A stretch of 64,000 nt of DNA, taken from NCBI GenBank assembly GCA_033875255.1, contig JAWZSN010000017.1, positions 1-64,000 on the forward strand. The letters are read 5' to 3'. The notes beneath the pieces are model-generated. The model worked only from the letters and a program-made list of their open reading frames with translations. It did no database searches and was not told the origin of the DNA. Positions within the stretch are counted from its first letter, which is position 1; every line of letters begins with the position of its first letter. The DNA is from Marinimicrococcus sp033875255 (lineage in GTDB: Bacteria > Pseudomonadota > Alphaproteobacteria > Geminicoccales > Geminicoccaceae). Below, one piece after another: positions 1-8,430 of the stretch. The translations under genes were made by a program, and so were the position numbers.

Positions 1-1
1 C

Positions 2-178
2 CGCCGCAACCGCAAACGGCCGGTCAGCCACGACCCCCGCGCCTACCGCGAGCGCTGGCGCGTCGAGGCGGCGATCAACCGCCTGAAGGACTTCCGCCGC
101 ATCGCCACCCGCTACGACAAGCTCGCCAACTTCCAGTCCGCCGTGGCCCTGGCGGCCGTCGCGGCCTTCTGGATCTGA
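2..178 (+). pseudogene. IS5-family transposase, C-terminal remnant
   Basis: The open frame entering from the window edge encodes the last 58 residues of a DDE transposase, ending RIATRYDKLANFQSAVAL and FWI. The segment RVEAAINRLKDFRRIATRYDK is the conserved C-terminal block of IS5-family enzymes, with the catalytic glutamate in VEAAINRLKD. The bases after the stop, up to about 195 (GAGTCCGGACCCTAG), look like the right terminal repeat of such an element. The IS1595 remnant starts immediately after, so this copy probably inserted into it. The 5-prime part lies outside the window, so whether the copy is intact cannot be judged. Confidence 0.75.
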
Positions 179-195
179 TTGAGTCCGGACCCTAG

Positions 196-699
196 GCGCT
201 CGCCAGCCACAAGGGATCCCGGGCGTGGCAGCGGGCCAGGGCGGGCACGGCCGACGCCCCGGCCCGCCAGCCGCGCCAGCGGGGCGGCAGCACCGCCCGG
301 TGCTGCCTGTCGCGCGAGCAGGTGCCGATCCTGATCGCCGCCGATCGCAGCGGCGCCACGCTCAGCGCCGTTCTCCCGGCCGCCACTGCCGCCGCCATCG
401 GCCGGGTCCTGGGCCCGGCGCTGGGCGCGGACGCAAGGCTGGTCACCGATGCCGCCCGGCCCTATCCGACCTGTGCGGCCGCTCTCGGCATCGTCCACGA
501 GGCGCTCAACCGCTCGGCCGGCGAGGCGATCTCCACATCCAGACGGTGAACAGCCGCCACGAGCGGCTCAAGACCTTTCTGCGCCGCTATCGCGGCGTCG
601 CCACCCGCTGCCTCGACAGCTACCTCAAGTGGTTCCACCTGGCCGTGCTCCGCCCTGAGCCACCCCCTCGGGCCTGCCTCAATGCCGCCATGGGCAGGG
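196..699 (+). pseudogene. IS1595-family transposase, frameshifted and 5-prime-truncated
   Basis: Two reading frames together give the C-terminal half of an ISXO2-like DDE transposase. The first (196-531) reads LSREQVPILIAADRSGAT, then VTDAARPYPTCAAA, then LNRSAGEAI. The second (from 534) continues HIQTVNSRHERLKTFLRRYRG and LDSYLKWFHLAVL. One base is missing between GEAI and HIQT, near position 532. The N-terminal zinc-ribbon half is absent and the remnant abuts the IS5 right end. It cannot encode a functional enzyme. The HIQTVNSRH and YLKWFHL blocks make the family call fairly safe. Confidence 0.75.
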
Positions 700-867
700 C
701 GTGGCCCGGCGCGCATCAAATTCGAGAACAGAGCCAAGAAAAACTTCAGCACAGAATGCCATTTTTTGATCGGGCTTTTCAGTCGCCGTTCGGTTGTCAG
801 GCCATCTGTGCGATCGTTCCTGCAAACATCGCTGGCCTATGCACGGACGTGCATGCGACCGATCTGG

Positions 868-1453
868 TTATGCCGCGACTGGGTAGCCGAGCTCAAAGCT
901 TGCGTCCTTGCGCAGGGCTGCCCGGGCAATCCGCGCCAGCTTGTTGGCCACGGCGACCACGACAGCATTGCGATGAACGCCGCGCGGGATCATCGCGTTC
1001 AGCCAGCGTCCCAGTGGGATCTCGCTCTGCGACAGTGATGGCAATGCCGCGCGCGCCGTGGACGAGCAAGGTGTGCAAGTAGGTGTTGCCGCGCCTGAAG
1101 ATACCGGGCAGCCACGGCTTGCCGCCGGTGGTATGGTGCCGGAGGACCAGACCGGGCCAGACCCCGAGATCCCGGGCTTTGGCGAAGCAGCTTGCGTTCC
1201 CCGCAGCGGCAATCAGGGCCGTTGCATGCGGAACGCCGACGCCGGGAATGGAGGTCGGCCTCCGTGCGGTAGGATCGTCGCGCGCAAGCTCGACGAGCTC
1301 GCCGTTCAGGGCTTCGATCCTGGCATCAGGTTCCCGCCATCGGGCGCGTAGCTCGCCCACCAGTTGGCGCAGACGCGCTGACAGTGTCGTGTCGTCATCG
1401 GCCGGCATGCCATCGACACCCGGTCGCGACTTGAATGAGATCTTACGTGTCAC
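868..1453 (-). pseudogene. IS110-family transposase, C-terminal remnant A
   Basis: The minus strand encodes the Transposase_20 half of an IS110 enzyme: IPGVGVPHATALIAAAG, then FAKARDLGVWPGLVLRHHTTGGKP and GIFRRGNTYLHTLLVHGAR. After about position 1050 the match moves to another frame: ALPSLSQSEIPLGRWLNAM, then GVHRNAVVVAVANKLARIARAAL. One frameshift therefore breaks the gene, and the N-terminal DEDD catalytic half is missing. IS110 enzymes act as DEDD recombinases guided by a bridge RNA, but this copy is dead. Confidence 0.8.
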
Positions 1454-1599
1454 CGGAATTTCTACCGATCCGGCCGCGGATCATTCCGCAGTGATCATGC
1501 CCAGCCCTCTTGCCCCACCGCTTCTGTCGAGGGCGCACCCGGGTGAAAGAGGGAGCGAGGCTGGCGGAGCGTCCGGGCAGGGCGCGGCCCGGGAATCTG

Positions 1600-1645
1600 C
1601 AACGCGCTGCGCGCGGCCTTCTGTCAGCTTTCTCGTCGGTTGGGG
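1600..1645 (-). repeat. Dispersed repeat B, copy 1
   Basis: Read on the minus strand, this copy runs from CAACCGACGAGAAAG to GGCCGCGCGCAGCGC. It aligns with five other places in the window (near 3120, 35713, 41303, 41567 and 41840). The shared core is GCGCGCAGCGC preceded by a conserved CCGAC block. In the tandem array at 41 kb, repeat B follows repeat A on the same strand. Here the two are back to back in opposite orientation. Confidence 0.55.
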
Positions 1646-1653
1646 TGGAGCTC

Positions 1654-1778
1654 GTTCACCGGATCTTCACTGCTCGTCGGCATCCTGCTGGCGTAGGACT
1701 CCGCCGCCGCCAAACCCTGCGGCCGCCCCTCTCCCACCATCCGGCAGCATGTCACGGGATCGATTGAGGAACCCTGAA
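1654..1778 (+). repeat. Palindromic repeat A, copy 1
   Basis: This is one of six copies of an element about 125-128 bp long. Conserved landmarks are the end GTTCACCGGATCTTCA, the central GGCATCCTGCTGG and ACTCCGCCGCCGC, and the CCACCATCCG block. The far end is degenerate here (GATTGAGGAACCCTGAAAA), where better copies end in GTGAAC. See copy 2 for the inverted ends. Confidence 0.6.
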
Positions 1779-2048
1779 AAGCGCCAGCTGCAACCGACCA
1801 GGACGTCTGGCCCGCCCCTGTTGCAAGAGGGCTTCACAAGTTGGTCCTGTCCGGTCTGCGCCAACCTATCCGGTCTCACGAGCTCTGCTCGCGGCCAGGA
1901 CGGAGATCGAGGCACCCTGGTCCTCATCGGCAAACTTGCATCGAAGCGCCGGTCTTTGTCCCGGGTTGCCAAAGCGCCGATCGACCTTCAGGCCGTCCCG
2001 CAACCATCGGGGGCCGCCGGCGCGCGCTGGCGCCCGGCAGCCGTCCCG

Positions 2049-3084
2049 TCAGCCGGCAGGCATGCCATGGCCGGATGCCGAAGTGGCCTGGCGCCGCAGC
2101 ACGGCCCAGGCGATCCGCGCCAGCCTGCCCGCGAGCGCCACCAGAACGACGTTGCCCGCGCTTTCCGGACGATGCACCCTCGTCGGCAGGCGGCGCGGCC
2201 ACGCCCCGGGCGGGGTGGCGCTGGCCGTCGGTGTCGCCATCGTCGCCCTGGCGTCCGCGGATCAGCAGGGTCCGCACCTGGTGATGCCGGGCAGTCTCGG
2301 CCTTGCCCCGGTGGTGTGCTGGCCCGGCGCCAGCCGCGGCCATCGATGCCGCCCGCATCGATCCGATCCCGGGGACGGCGCGCCAGGGGCGCCAAGGGGC
2401 CCCAAGATCGCGGCCCTTGCTGAACGCACCGGCATCGCCGGCCGCTGCCTCCAGGGTGGTGGCACCTAGGATCCCGAGGCCGGGGATCGTGCCCAGGCGC
2501 CGCGCCGCCGGAGCGCTGCGCGCCATCCTGTCGAGCTCGGCGCCCTGTGCCGCGATCTTCCGGTCGAGCCTGCGCCACTCGGCCCGCATGCTTCCGACCG
2601 GCGCGCCCACGCGCGCTCGCCGCAAAGGCCGGATCGTCGGCAATGGCGTCCACCGCCTGCCCCGGCTTGCGTCGCCCTTGCGCAACCATGTGACCGCGCC
2701 GGGGTCGCAATGCCCGCCGCCGGTCGACCGGCACCGCCCGCGCCCCCACCAGCCGCGAGCGCGCCCGGTGCAGGCTCAGGGCCTGGATGGCGCGCTGCGC
2801 CTCGCTCTCGAGCGGCGCGAACCGCATGCCCGGCCGCGAGGCCGCCTCGGCGCTCCCCAGAGCGTCCCGCGCGTCGTTCCTGTGCGCCTCGACGCAGCGC
2901 CGCACCTGGTCCGGCGGCATCAGCCGCATTGTGTGGCCCGGCGCTTCCAGCAGCCGGCCCCGGATGCTGCGCCCCGCAGCATGCCTCCATCGCGCACCGC
3001 ATCCGCCGCCGCCCCCTTCTCGCCCCGACCCACGGCGCTGCAGACGATCCTGCCCGGAGCGATCGCGAGTATCACGATGGTCAT
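2049..3084 (-). pseudogene. IS110-family transposase, near full-length but shattered (remnant B)
   Basis: Fragments of one IS110 transposase lie in order on the minus strand in changing frames. They are the start MTIVILAIAPGR at 3084, then MRCAMEACCG, GHTMRLMPPDQVRRCVEAH, LHRARSRLVGAR, LGTIPGLGILGATTLEAAAG with FSKGRDLG, HHQVRTLLIRG, and finally NVVLVALAGRLARIAWAVLR. At least four frameshifts separate them. The order matches the family from the N-terminal DEDD half to the Transposase_20 half. It is a different copy from remnant A: the overlapping C-terminal halves differ. Confidence 0.75.
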
Positions 3085-3119
3085 GGTCCCGCTCCTTCGC
3101 TGAGCAGGGGCGGGACGGG

Positions 3120-3165
3120 CCAACCGACGAACAAAAGGGCTCCCAAGAGCGCGCAGCGCTCACCT
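3120..3165 (+). repeat. Dispersed repeat B, copy 2
   Basis: This copy begins CAACCGACGAACAAAAGGGC and contains the core GAGCGCGCAGCGC. It sits about 115 bases upstream of the DUF1445 gene with no repeat A beside it. It is more diverged than the 41-kb copies. Confidence 0.45.
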
Positions 3166-3279
3166 TCTCCGACGCGCCCCGCCGCTGTTCCGCTGCTCCT
3201 CGGGGTGCAAAGGGGCTTGTGCGGCGCGGGGCTCTCGGGCTTCTTCCGAAGGGCGACGGCGCTTGTGGAGGAGGATGCG

Positions 3280-4086
3280 ATGGCGGTCGAGGGGCGGAGC
3301 GGGCTGGCGGGGCTGACGCCGGCCGAGGCACGGGCGCGGATCGCCAGCGGCGCGCATGGACACGGCACGGCGGGAATGGCCAACGGCCACGTGCAGGGTA
3401 ACGTGGTGATCCTGCCCAAGCGCTACGCCTACGATTTCATGGCGTTCTGCAACGCCAACCCGAAGCCCTGCCCGCTCCTGGCGGCAGGCGAGCCCGGCGA
3501 TCCGGCATTGCCCTCGCTGGGCCGCGACATCGACATCCGTACCGACGTGCCGCGCTACAATGTCTATCGCGAGGGTGTCCTGGAGCGCGAGGTGGCGGAC
3601 CTGCGCGCGCTGTGGCGCGAGGATCTCGTGACCTTCATCCTGGGCTGCTCCTATTCCTTCGAGGAGCCGCTCCTGGAGGAGGGTGTGCCGGTGCGGCACA
3701 TCGAGACCAGCCGGGTGGTGCCGATGTACCGGACCAGCATCCAGACCGCGCCGGCCGGTCCCTTCGGCGGCCCGCTGGTGGTCTCGATGCGGCCGATGAC
3801 GCCGGCCCATGCGATCCGCGCGGTCCAGGTCACCTCGCGCTTTCCCTCGGTGCACGGTGCGCCCGTCCACCTGGCGGCCCCGGAGCAGATCGGCATCGCC
3901 GACATCATGAAGCCGGACTGGGGCGACGCGCCGGAGATCCGGGACGGCGAGATTCCGGTGTTCTGGGCGTGCGGGGTGACGCCACAGGCGGCCATCGAGC
4001 GGGCCCGGCCGGAGATCTGTATCACCCACAAGCCCGGCCACATGCTGGTGACCGACCTGCTCAACCGCCGGCTGGCGCTGCTCTGA
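3280..4086 (+). CDS. DUF1445 family protein, D-glutamate cyclase-like
   Basis: This 268-residue protein belongs to the DUF1445 (YcsI/putative hydro-lyase) family and has the usual length. Recognisable blocks are HVQGNVVILPKRYAYDF, FCNANPKPCPLL, DIRTDVPRYNVYREG, FILGCSYSFEEPL, and the C-terminal CGVTPQAAIERARPEICITHKPGHM. Family members include mitochondrial D-glutamate cyclase, which converts D-glutamate to 5-oxo-D-proline; others are of unknown function. The start is the ATG after GTGGAGGAGG. The TRAP genes follow 59 bases downstream on the same strand, so the pair probably handles one substrate. The family is clear; the reaction is inferred. Confidence 0.85.
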   Translation: MAVEGRSGLAGLTPAEARARIASGAHGHGTAGMANGHVQGNVVILPKRYAYDFMAFCNANPKPCPLLAAGEPGDPALPSLGRDIDIRTDVPRYNVYREGVLEREVADLRALWREDLVTFILGCSYSFEEPLLEEGVPVRHIETSRVVPMYRTSIQTAPAGPFGGPLVVSMRPMTPAHAIRAVQVTSRFPSVHGAPVHLAAPEQIGIADIMKPDWGDAPEIRDGEIPVFWACGVTPQAAIERARPEICITHKPGHMLVTDLLNRRLALL

Positions 4087-4145
4087 GCGGCGGCCCGGCG
4101 CCTCGACGAGACCGCAACTCTCGAGAAGAACAAGGGAGACAACCC

Positions 4146-5213
4146 ATGCGATCCGACAGAAAGCCCAGCCGCCTCGCCGCCACCCTCTCGGGCGTGGCCG
4201 CGATGGCCATGGCAGCACCGCTGGCGGCCCAGGAGATCATGGAGCGCGAGCTCAACGTGGTCGGGACCTGGAGCTCGTCGAGCCTCTATCCGGACCATGA
4301 GAAGCCCTTTTGGACCGAGGTCCTGCCCGAGGCGGCGGACGGCAGGATCACGGCCAACGTCCAGGCCTTCGACCAGGTGGGCCTGCCGGGTGGCGCGGTC
4401 TACGAGATGGTCCAGCAGGGGGTCTACGACGTCGGCGCCACGGTCATGGATTACGTGGCAGGCGAGGAGCCGCGCTTCGAGGGTGTCGACCTGCCGGCGA
4501 TCGCCGATCCCGCCCTCTCCCGCAAGCTCGCCGAGGCCTACCGCCCGCAGCTCGCCAAGGGCTTCGACGAGACCTACGACTCGACCCTCCTGGCGGTGGT
4601 GCCCTTCACCTCGCAGGTGGTGTTCTGCAACACCCCGATCTCGGGCCTGAAGGATCTCGAGGGCAAGCGGGTGCGCGGCAGCGGCCGCATGACCATGGAC
4701 TTCATCGAGGCCATGGGCGGCACCGGCATGTCGATCGCCTTCAACGAGGTCACCATCGCGCTCGAGCGCGGCGTGATCGACTGTGGTGTGACCGGCGCGC
4801 TCTCGGGCTATCTGGCCGGCTGGTCGGAGGTGGCGACACATTTCTACCCGCTGCCGGTGGGCGGCTGGGACCATGTCGGCGTGGCGATGAGCAACGCCGT
4901 ATGGAGCGAGCTGGACGAGCCCACCCAGACATTCCTGCGCAAGCAGCTGGCCGGGTTCGAGGACCGGGTGTGGGGTGACGCCGACAAATCGACGGCCCAG
5001 GGCATCGCCTGCAATACCGGCGGCGACTGCTCCTACGGCCCCGCCAAGAGCCTGAAGCTGGTCGAGGTCACCGACGCCGACCTCGATCTCGCCAAGCAGG
5101 TGATGCAGGAGAAGGTGCTGCCTCGCTGGGCCGAGCGCTGCGCCGGCGACTGCATCGCCGCGTGGAACGACACGGCCGGCCCGGTGCTGGGCATCACCGC
5201 CAAGGCCGACTGA
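4146..5213 (+). CDS. TRAP transporter substrate-binding protein (DctP family)
   Basis: This 355-residue periplasmic solute receptor starts with a signal peptide (MRSDRKPSRLAATLSGVAAM, cleaved near LAAQ). The mature part has the DctP layout, including FDQVGLPGGAVYEMVQQGVYD, TLLAVVPFTSQVVFCN, LKDLEGKRVRGSG and AFNEVTIALERGVIDCGVTG. In this family the arginine of VRGSG normally binds the carboxylate of the ligand, so an organic acid or amino acid is expected. The start follows AAGGGAGACAACCC. It is the first of three transporter genes and should be the most highly expressed. The ligand is unknown; the adjacent DUF1445 gene hints at D-glutamate, 5-oxoproline or something similar. Confidence 0.9.
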   Translation: MRSDRKPSRLAATLSGVAAMAMAAPLAAQEIMERELNVVGTWSSSSLYPDHEKPFWTEVLPEAADGRITANVQAFDQVGLPGGAVYEMVQQGVYDVGATVMDYVAGEEPRFEGVDLPAIADPALSRKLAEAYRPQLAKGFDETYDSTLLAVVPFTSQVVFCNTPISGLKDLEGKRVRGSGRMTMDFIEAMGGTGMSIAFNEVTIALERGVIDCGVTGALSGYLAGWSEVATHFYPLPVGGWDHVGVAMSNAVWSELDEPTQTFLRKQLAGFEDRVWGDADKSTAQGIACNTGGDCSYGPAKSLKLVEVTDADLDLAKQVMQEKVLPRWAERCAGDCIAAWNDTAGPVLGITAKAD

Positions 5214-5222
5214 TCCTCTCCC

Positions 5223-5244
5223 GGGGGCGGCGCCGGTCGCCCCC
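5223..5244 (+). promoter_or_regulatory. Intercistronic hairpin between dctP-like and dctQ-like genes
   Basis: GGGGGCG and CGCCCCC form a 7-bp G-C stem with an 8-base loop, ten bases after the dctP-like stop. There is no T-run, so it is not a classic terminator. A 3-prime stabilising or attenuating stem here would keep the binding protein more abundant than the membrane subunits, which is common in transport operons. Confidence 0.4.
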
Positions 5245-5270
5245 CTCCCCGCATCTTCCGGATTTCTCGC

Positions 5271-5894
5271 ATGCGCCTGTCCCAGTCCCTCCCCGCGGCG
5301 CTCGACCGGGCGCTGGCGATGGTGCGGCCGGTATCGCGGGCGGTCGTCGTCGGCGGCGGCGCCATGATGCTGCTGTCCGCGCTCATGATCGCCGCCGACG
5401 TCCTCCTTCGCCGCCTGCTGGGCGTCTCGACCTGGGGGGCGGACGAGCTCTCCTATTACGCGCTCGCCATCTCGACGAGCTGGGCGCTGGCCTTCTCGAT
5501 GCTCGACAAGGCGCATATCCGGATCTCGGTGCTCACCGGCATGCTGGGCCCGCGGCTGCGCGCCGCCTGCGATATCGTGGCCCTGCTCGCCATGGGCTTC
5601 TTCGCGCTCATGGCCTGCGAGGCGATCTTCGGCCTGCTCGAGCGGAGCTGGCAGCGCGGCGCCACCTCGATCACCACCCTGCAGACCCCCTTGTGGATCC
5701 CCCAGGGCCTGTTCCTGCTGGGCTTCGTGTTCTTCGCCCTGGTGCTGGCGCTGCTCTTGCTGCGGGTGCTAGCCGCCCTTCTCCTCGAGCGCTCCTTCGA
5801 GACCGCCGAGCTGCACGGCGGCGCTCCCACCATCGAGAGCGAGACCAGGGCCGCCGTCGAGGAAGCGGCCGCGCTGGGCCGGGGGACCCGCTGA
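5271..5894 (+). CDS. TRAP transporter small permease (DctQ family)
   Basis: This 207-residue inner-membrane protein has four predicted hydrophobic segments, roughly residues 20-40, 55-75, 93-115 and 140-165. It contains the DctQ signature around VLLRRLLGVSTWGADELSYY. It pairs with the DctM subunit encoded next to it. Its stop overlaps the next start (TGATG), so the two are translationally coupled. The C-terminal tail after the last helix is charged and cytoplasmic. Confidence 0.9.
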   Translation: MRLSQSLPAALDRALAMVRPVSRAVVVGGGAMMLLSALMIAADVLLRRLLGVSTWGADELSYYALAISTSWALAFSMLDKAHIRISVLTGMLGPRLRAACDIVALLAMGFFALMACEAIFGLLERSWQRGATSITTLQTPLWIPQGLFLLGFVFFALVLALLLLRVLAALLLERSFETAELHGGAPTIESETRAAVEEAAALGRGTR

Positions 5895-7180
5895 TGCTGC
5901 TGACCTCGATCATCCTGCTGCTGCTGCTCCTGGCCCTGAGCATCCCCGTGGCGGCCAGCCTCTTCGTGCTGGCTTTCTCGCTCGACGAGCTGTTCGCCCG
6001 CGCCCCGCTGATCGCCGCCTTCGGCAACCAGCTCTGGGAGACCAGCACCAGCTTCATCCTGGTGGCAATCCCGCTCTTCGTGCTGGTGGGCGAGATCCTC
6101 CAGCGCTCGGGCATCGCCGGCAAGGTCTACGACGCGCTCGATGCCTGGCTGTCCTGGCTGCCGGGCGGGCTGATGCACGCCAATATCGGCACGGCCACCC
6201 TGTTCTCGGCGACCTCCGGCTCCTCGGTGGCGACCGCCGCCACGGTGGGCACCATCGCCCTGCCCCAGGCGCAGCGCTTCGGCTACGACGAGCGGTTCTT
6301 CGCCGGCAGCATCGCCGCCGGCGGCACGCTGGGCATCCTCATCCCGCCGTCCATCAACCTGATCATCTACGGCTTCCTCTCCAAGACCTCGATCCCCCAG
6401 CTCTTCCTTGCCGGTATCGTGCCAGGGCTGGGCCTGGCACTCATCTTCATGGTCATCATCGTGGTGCTGTGCTGGTTCCGGCCGGAATGGGGCGGCACGC
6501 GGCGGGCGGCGGCAGGCATGGCCGAGCGGCTCAAGAAGCTCGTTCACCTGGTGCCGGTGCTGATCCTCTTCGCCTTCATCATCGGCTCGATCTATGCCGG
6601 CTGGGCGACGCCCACCGAGGCGGCTGCGGTGGGCACGGTGGCGGCCCTGGCCATGGCCTGGGCATTCGGCGGCCTGTCCTGGCGGATGCTGCGCGACGCG
6701 CTCGAGGGCACCATGCGCACTACCGCCATGATCATGCTGATCCTGCTGGCGGCAAACTTCCTCAACTTCATCCTGGCCTCGATCGGCCTGACCAACCAGC
6801 TCCTGGCCCTGATCACGGATGCGCAGCTCGGCCCCATGGGCACGCTGCTGCTGCTCGTGGCCTTCTATGTGGTGCTCGGATTCTTCGTCGAGACGCTCTC
6901 CTTGATGATCATCACCATCCCGCTCGTGACCCCGCTGATGATGCAGCTGGGCTTCGACATGGTGTGGTTCGGCATCCTGCTGATCGTGCTCATCGAGATG
7001 GCGCTCATCACCCCGCCGGTGGGCCTCAACCTCTACGTCGTGCAGGGCGTGCGCAACCGCGGCACCCTGGGTGACGTGGTGGTGGGCGCGATACCGTTCG
7101 TGGTCGCCATGGCGCTGATGGTCGTGCTGCTGATCCTGTTCCCGCAGATCGCCCTCTTCGTGCCGCAGCTGGCCGGGTAA
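5894..7180 (+). CDS. TRAP transporter large permease (DctM family)
   Basis: This 428-residue polytopic protein forms the transport channel of the sodium-driven TRAP system. Typical motifs are FILVAIPLFVLVGEILQRSG, ATSGSSVATAATVGTIALPQ, GTLGILIPPSINLIIYG, and the second repeat WATPTEAAAVGTVAAL followed by EMALITPPVGLNLYVVQGV. Length and topology are standard. The operon order is binding protein, small permease, large permease. The next gene, an aquaporin, faces the other way. Confidence 0.92.
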   Translation: MLLTSIILLLLLLALSIPVAASLFVLAFSLDELFARAPLIAAFGNQLWETSTSFILVAIPLFVLVGEILQRSGIAGKVYDALDAWLSWLPGGLMHANIGTATLFSATSGSSVATAATVGTIALPQAQRFGYDERFFAGSIAAGGTLGILIPPSINLIIYGFLSKTSIPQLFLAGIVPGLGLALIFMVIIVVLCWFRPEWGGTRRAAAGMAERLKKLVHLVPVLILFAFIIGSIYAGWATPTEAAAVGTVAALAMAWAFGGLSWRMLRDALEGTMRTTAMIMLILLAANFLNFILASIGLTNQLLALITDAQLGPMGTLLLLVAFYVVLGFFVETLSLMIITIPLVTPLMMQLGFDMVWFGILLIVLIEMALITPPVGLNLYVVQGVRNRGTLGDVVVGAIPFVVAMALMVVLLILFPQIALFVPQLAG

Positions 7181-7534
7181 GCCGACGCGGCTCACGGGCG
7201 GTTCGTCTTGCGGACGGGCCTGGGCTCGAGATGGAGCGGCTCGCCAGGAAGGTCCCGCCCGTCGCGGCGGACCTGCTCCAGCTCCCGCCGGCGACTATGC
7301 CGTGCCGCCGCGGAATGCGGCGCACCGTGGCCGGCGTCACTTTCCTCACGGTAGCGGCGCACCCCCTCGCGAACGGTCCGCTCGCACACCCCCTAAAGCC
7401 GCCGCGGCGGCTTTGGGGGTCCCGCCTCGTGGCAGCACGCGATGCACCGCCTGCTCGCGGCCGCGCGGGGTCAGGCAGGCACTCTAGTGGACGTCCATCC
7501 GGTTCCTCTGCGGATGGCCAAGGCCCCAACAAGT
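7181..7534. other. Non-coding gap between convergent dctM-like and aqpZ-like genes
   Basis: No frame in this 354-base gap looks like a real protein. The long minus-strand frame is rich in Arg, Pro and Ala, as expected for antisense of GC-rich DNA. The gap contains one strong hairpin, listed separately. Confidence 0.5.
7388..7420. terminator. Strong hairpin between convergent genes
   Basis: The perfect palindrome AAAGCCGCCGCGGCGGCTTT (7395-7414) is extended on each side by ACCCCC and GGGGGT with one bulged T. It lies in the gap between two convergent genes and has no long T-run on either side. A bidirectional transcription block is the simplest reading. Confidence 0.45.
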
Positions 7535-8311
7535 TCAGCTTCTTCGCTCGAAGCCGGATGGACGATGTCCGAGAGGCTCGCAGCTAGAGGGCGGCCTTGA
7601 ATCGCCGGTCACCAGCGCCAGCGGCTCGGTGGCGAGCCAGCGGTAGAGAAGGCCTCCGGCCGCGCCTCCGGCCAGCGGCGCCAACCAGAACAGCCAGAGC
7701 TGGGCCATCGCCGCGCCGCCGGCGAACATTGCCGGGCCGGTGCTGCGCGCGGGATTCACGCTCGTGTTGGTGACCGGGATGCTCGCGAGATGGATCAAGG
7801 TCAGGCAGAGGCCGATCGCCAGCGGCGCGAAGCCCACCGGCGCCTTGCCGTGGGTGACGCCCATGATGACGAACAGGAACACCGCGGTCAGCACGAACTC
7901 CGCCACGAGACAGGCCAGCAGCGAGTACTGCCCCGGCGAGCGGGCGCCGTAGCCGTTCGAGGCGAAGCCGTCGGCAGCGGCGAAGCCCGGCGCGCCGCTC
8001 GCGATGAGGTAGAGCAGGCTGGCGCCGACAACGGCACCCGCCACCTGCGACACCACGTAGGGCGCCACCTGCCCCGTCGGAAAGCGGCCGCCGGCGGCGA
8101 GGCCGACGGTGACGGCGGGGTTGAGGTGACAGCCCGAAACGTGACCGATTGCGTAAGCCATCGTGACGACCGACAGGCCGAAGGCCAGCGAAACGCCCAA
8201 CAGGCCGATCCCGCCCGCAGGAAACCCCGCGGCGATCACCGCGCTGCCGCACCCGGCGAAGGTGAGCCAGAACGTGCCCAATCCCTCCGCCACGTACTTC
8301 CTCGTCTCCAT
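7535..8311 (-). CDS. aqpZ: Aquaporin (MIP family, AqpZ-like)
   Basis: This 258-residue channel has both half-helix signatures, HLNPAVTVGL and SVNPARSTGP, and six hydrophobic segments. GCHLNPA and NTSVNPARSTGP resemble the water-selective AqpZ group rather than glycerol facilitators, so it most likely conducts water across the inner membrane. The start is METRKYVAEGLG, preceded by GGAGAGACGCG. The C-terminal 30 residues after the last helix are polar and longer than in E. coli AqpZ. A perfect palindrome lies 60 bases upstream and may be an operator. Confidence 0.9.
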   Translation of the reverse strand: METRKYVAEGLGTFWLTFAGCGSAVIAAGFPAGGIGLLGVSLAFGLSVVTMAYAIGHVSGCHLNPAVTVGLAAGGRFPTGQVAPYVVSQVAGAVVGASLLYLIASGAPGFAAADGFASNGYGARSPGQYSLLACLVAEFVLTAVFLFVIMGVTHGKAPVGFAPLAIGLCLTLIHLASIPVTNTSVNPARSTGPAMFAGGAAMAQLWLFWLAPLAGGAAGGLLYRWLATEPLALVTGDSRPPSSCEPLGHRPSGFERRS

Positions 8312-8370
8312 CGCGTCTCTCCATGCCTCCGGATGCGCGAGGTCGCTGTGAAGACCGCGAAGGAGGCAGC

Positions 8371-8384
8371 GCATACTAGTATGC
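8371..8384. promoter_or_regulatory. Perfect 14-bp palindrome upstream of aqpZ, operator candidate
   Basis: GCATACTAGTATGC is a perfect palindrome in locally AT-richer sequence. It lies 60 bases upstream of the aquaporin start and 47 bases after the end of the lrp-like gene. Its size and symmetry suit a dimeric regulator such as a GntR-type protein. No regulator can be named from the window. Confidence 0.4.
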
Positions 8385-8430
8385 ATGGCTGGCGGAGCAA
8401 TCGGCTTCTTGCGCCGGGCGACTGCGCGGC

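Larger units (their letters stand above)
1454..2040. other. Non-coding stretch between two IS110 remnants
   Basis: No open frame here resembles a protein I recognise. The stretch holds one reversed copy of repeat B and one copy of palindromic repeat A, listed separately. The rest (1780-2040) may be decayed insertion-sequence flank, but nothing in it can be named. Confidence 0.5.

Noticed and set aside
225..1082. Long plus-strand open frame across the IS1595 remnant and beyond
   Set aside because: Only its middle part (HIQTVNSRHERLKTFLRRYRG to LDSYLKWFHL) is real transposase sequence. The rest is out-of-frame or antisense of the IS110 remnant.
1083..2423. Plus-strand open frame of 446 codons
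   Set aside because: It is antisense to two IS110 remnants and crosses repeats A and B; composition is Arg/Pro/Ser-rich with no motifs.
7026..7532. Minus-strand open frame over the dctM-like end and the convergent gap
   Set aside because: Half of it is antisense to a clear DctM gene and the rest lacks motifs or a ribosome-binding site.
7493..7561. TCCATCCGG and CCGGATGGA inverted repeat around the aqpZ 3-prime end
   Set aside because: Arms are 9 bp with a loop of more than 50 bases, and one lies in coding sequence; not convincing as a functional structure.
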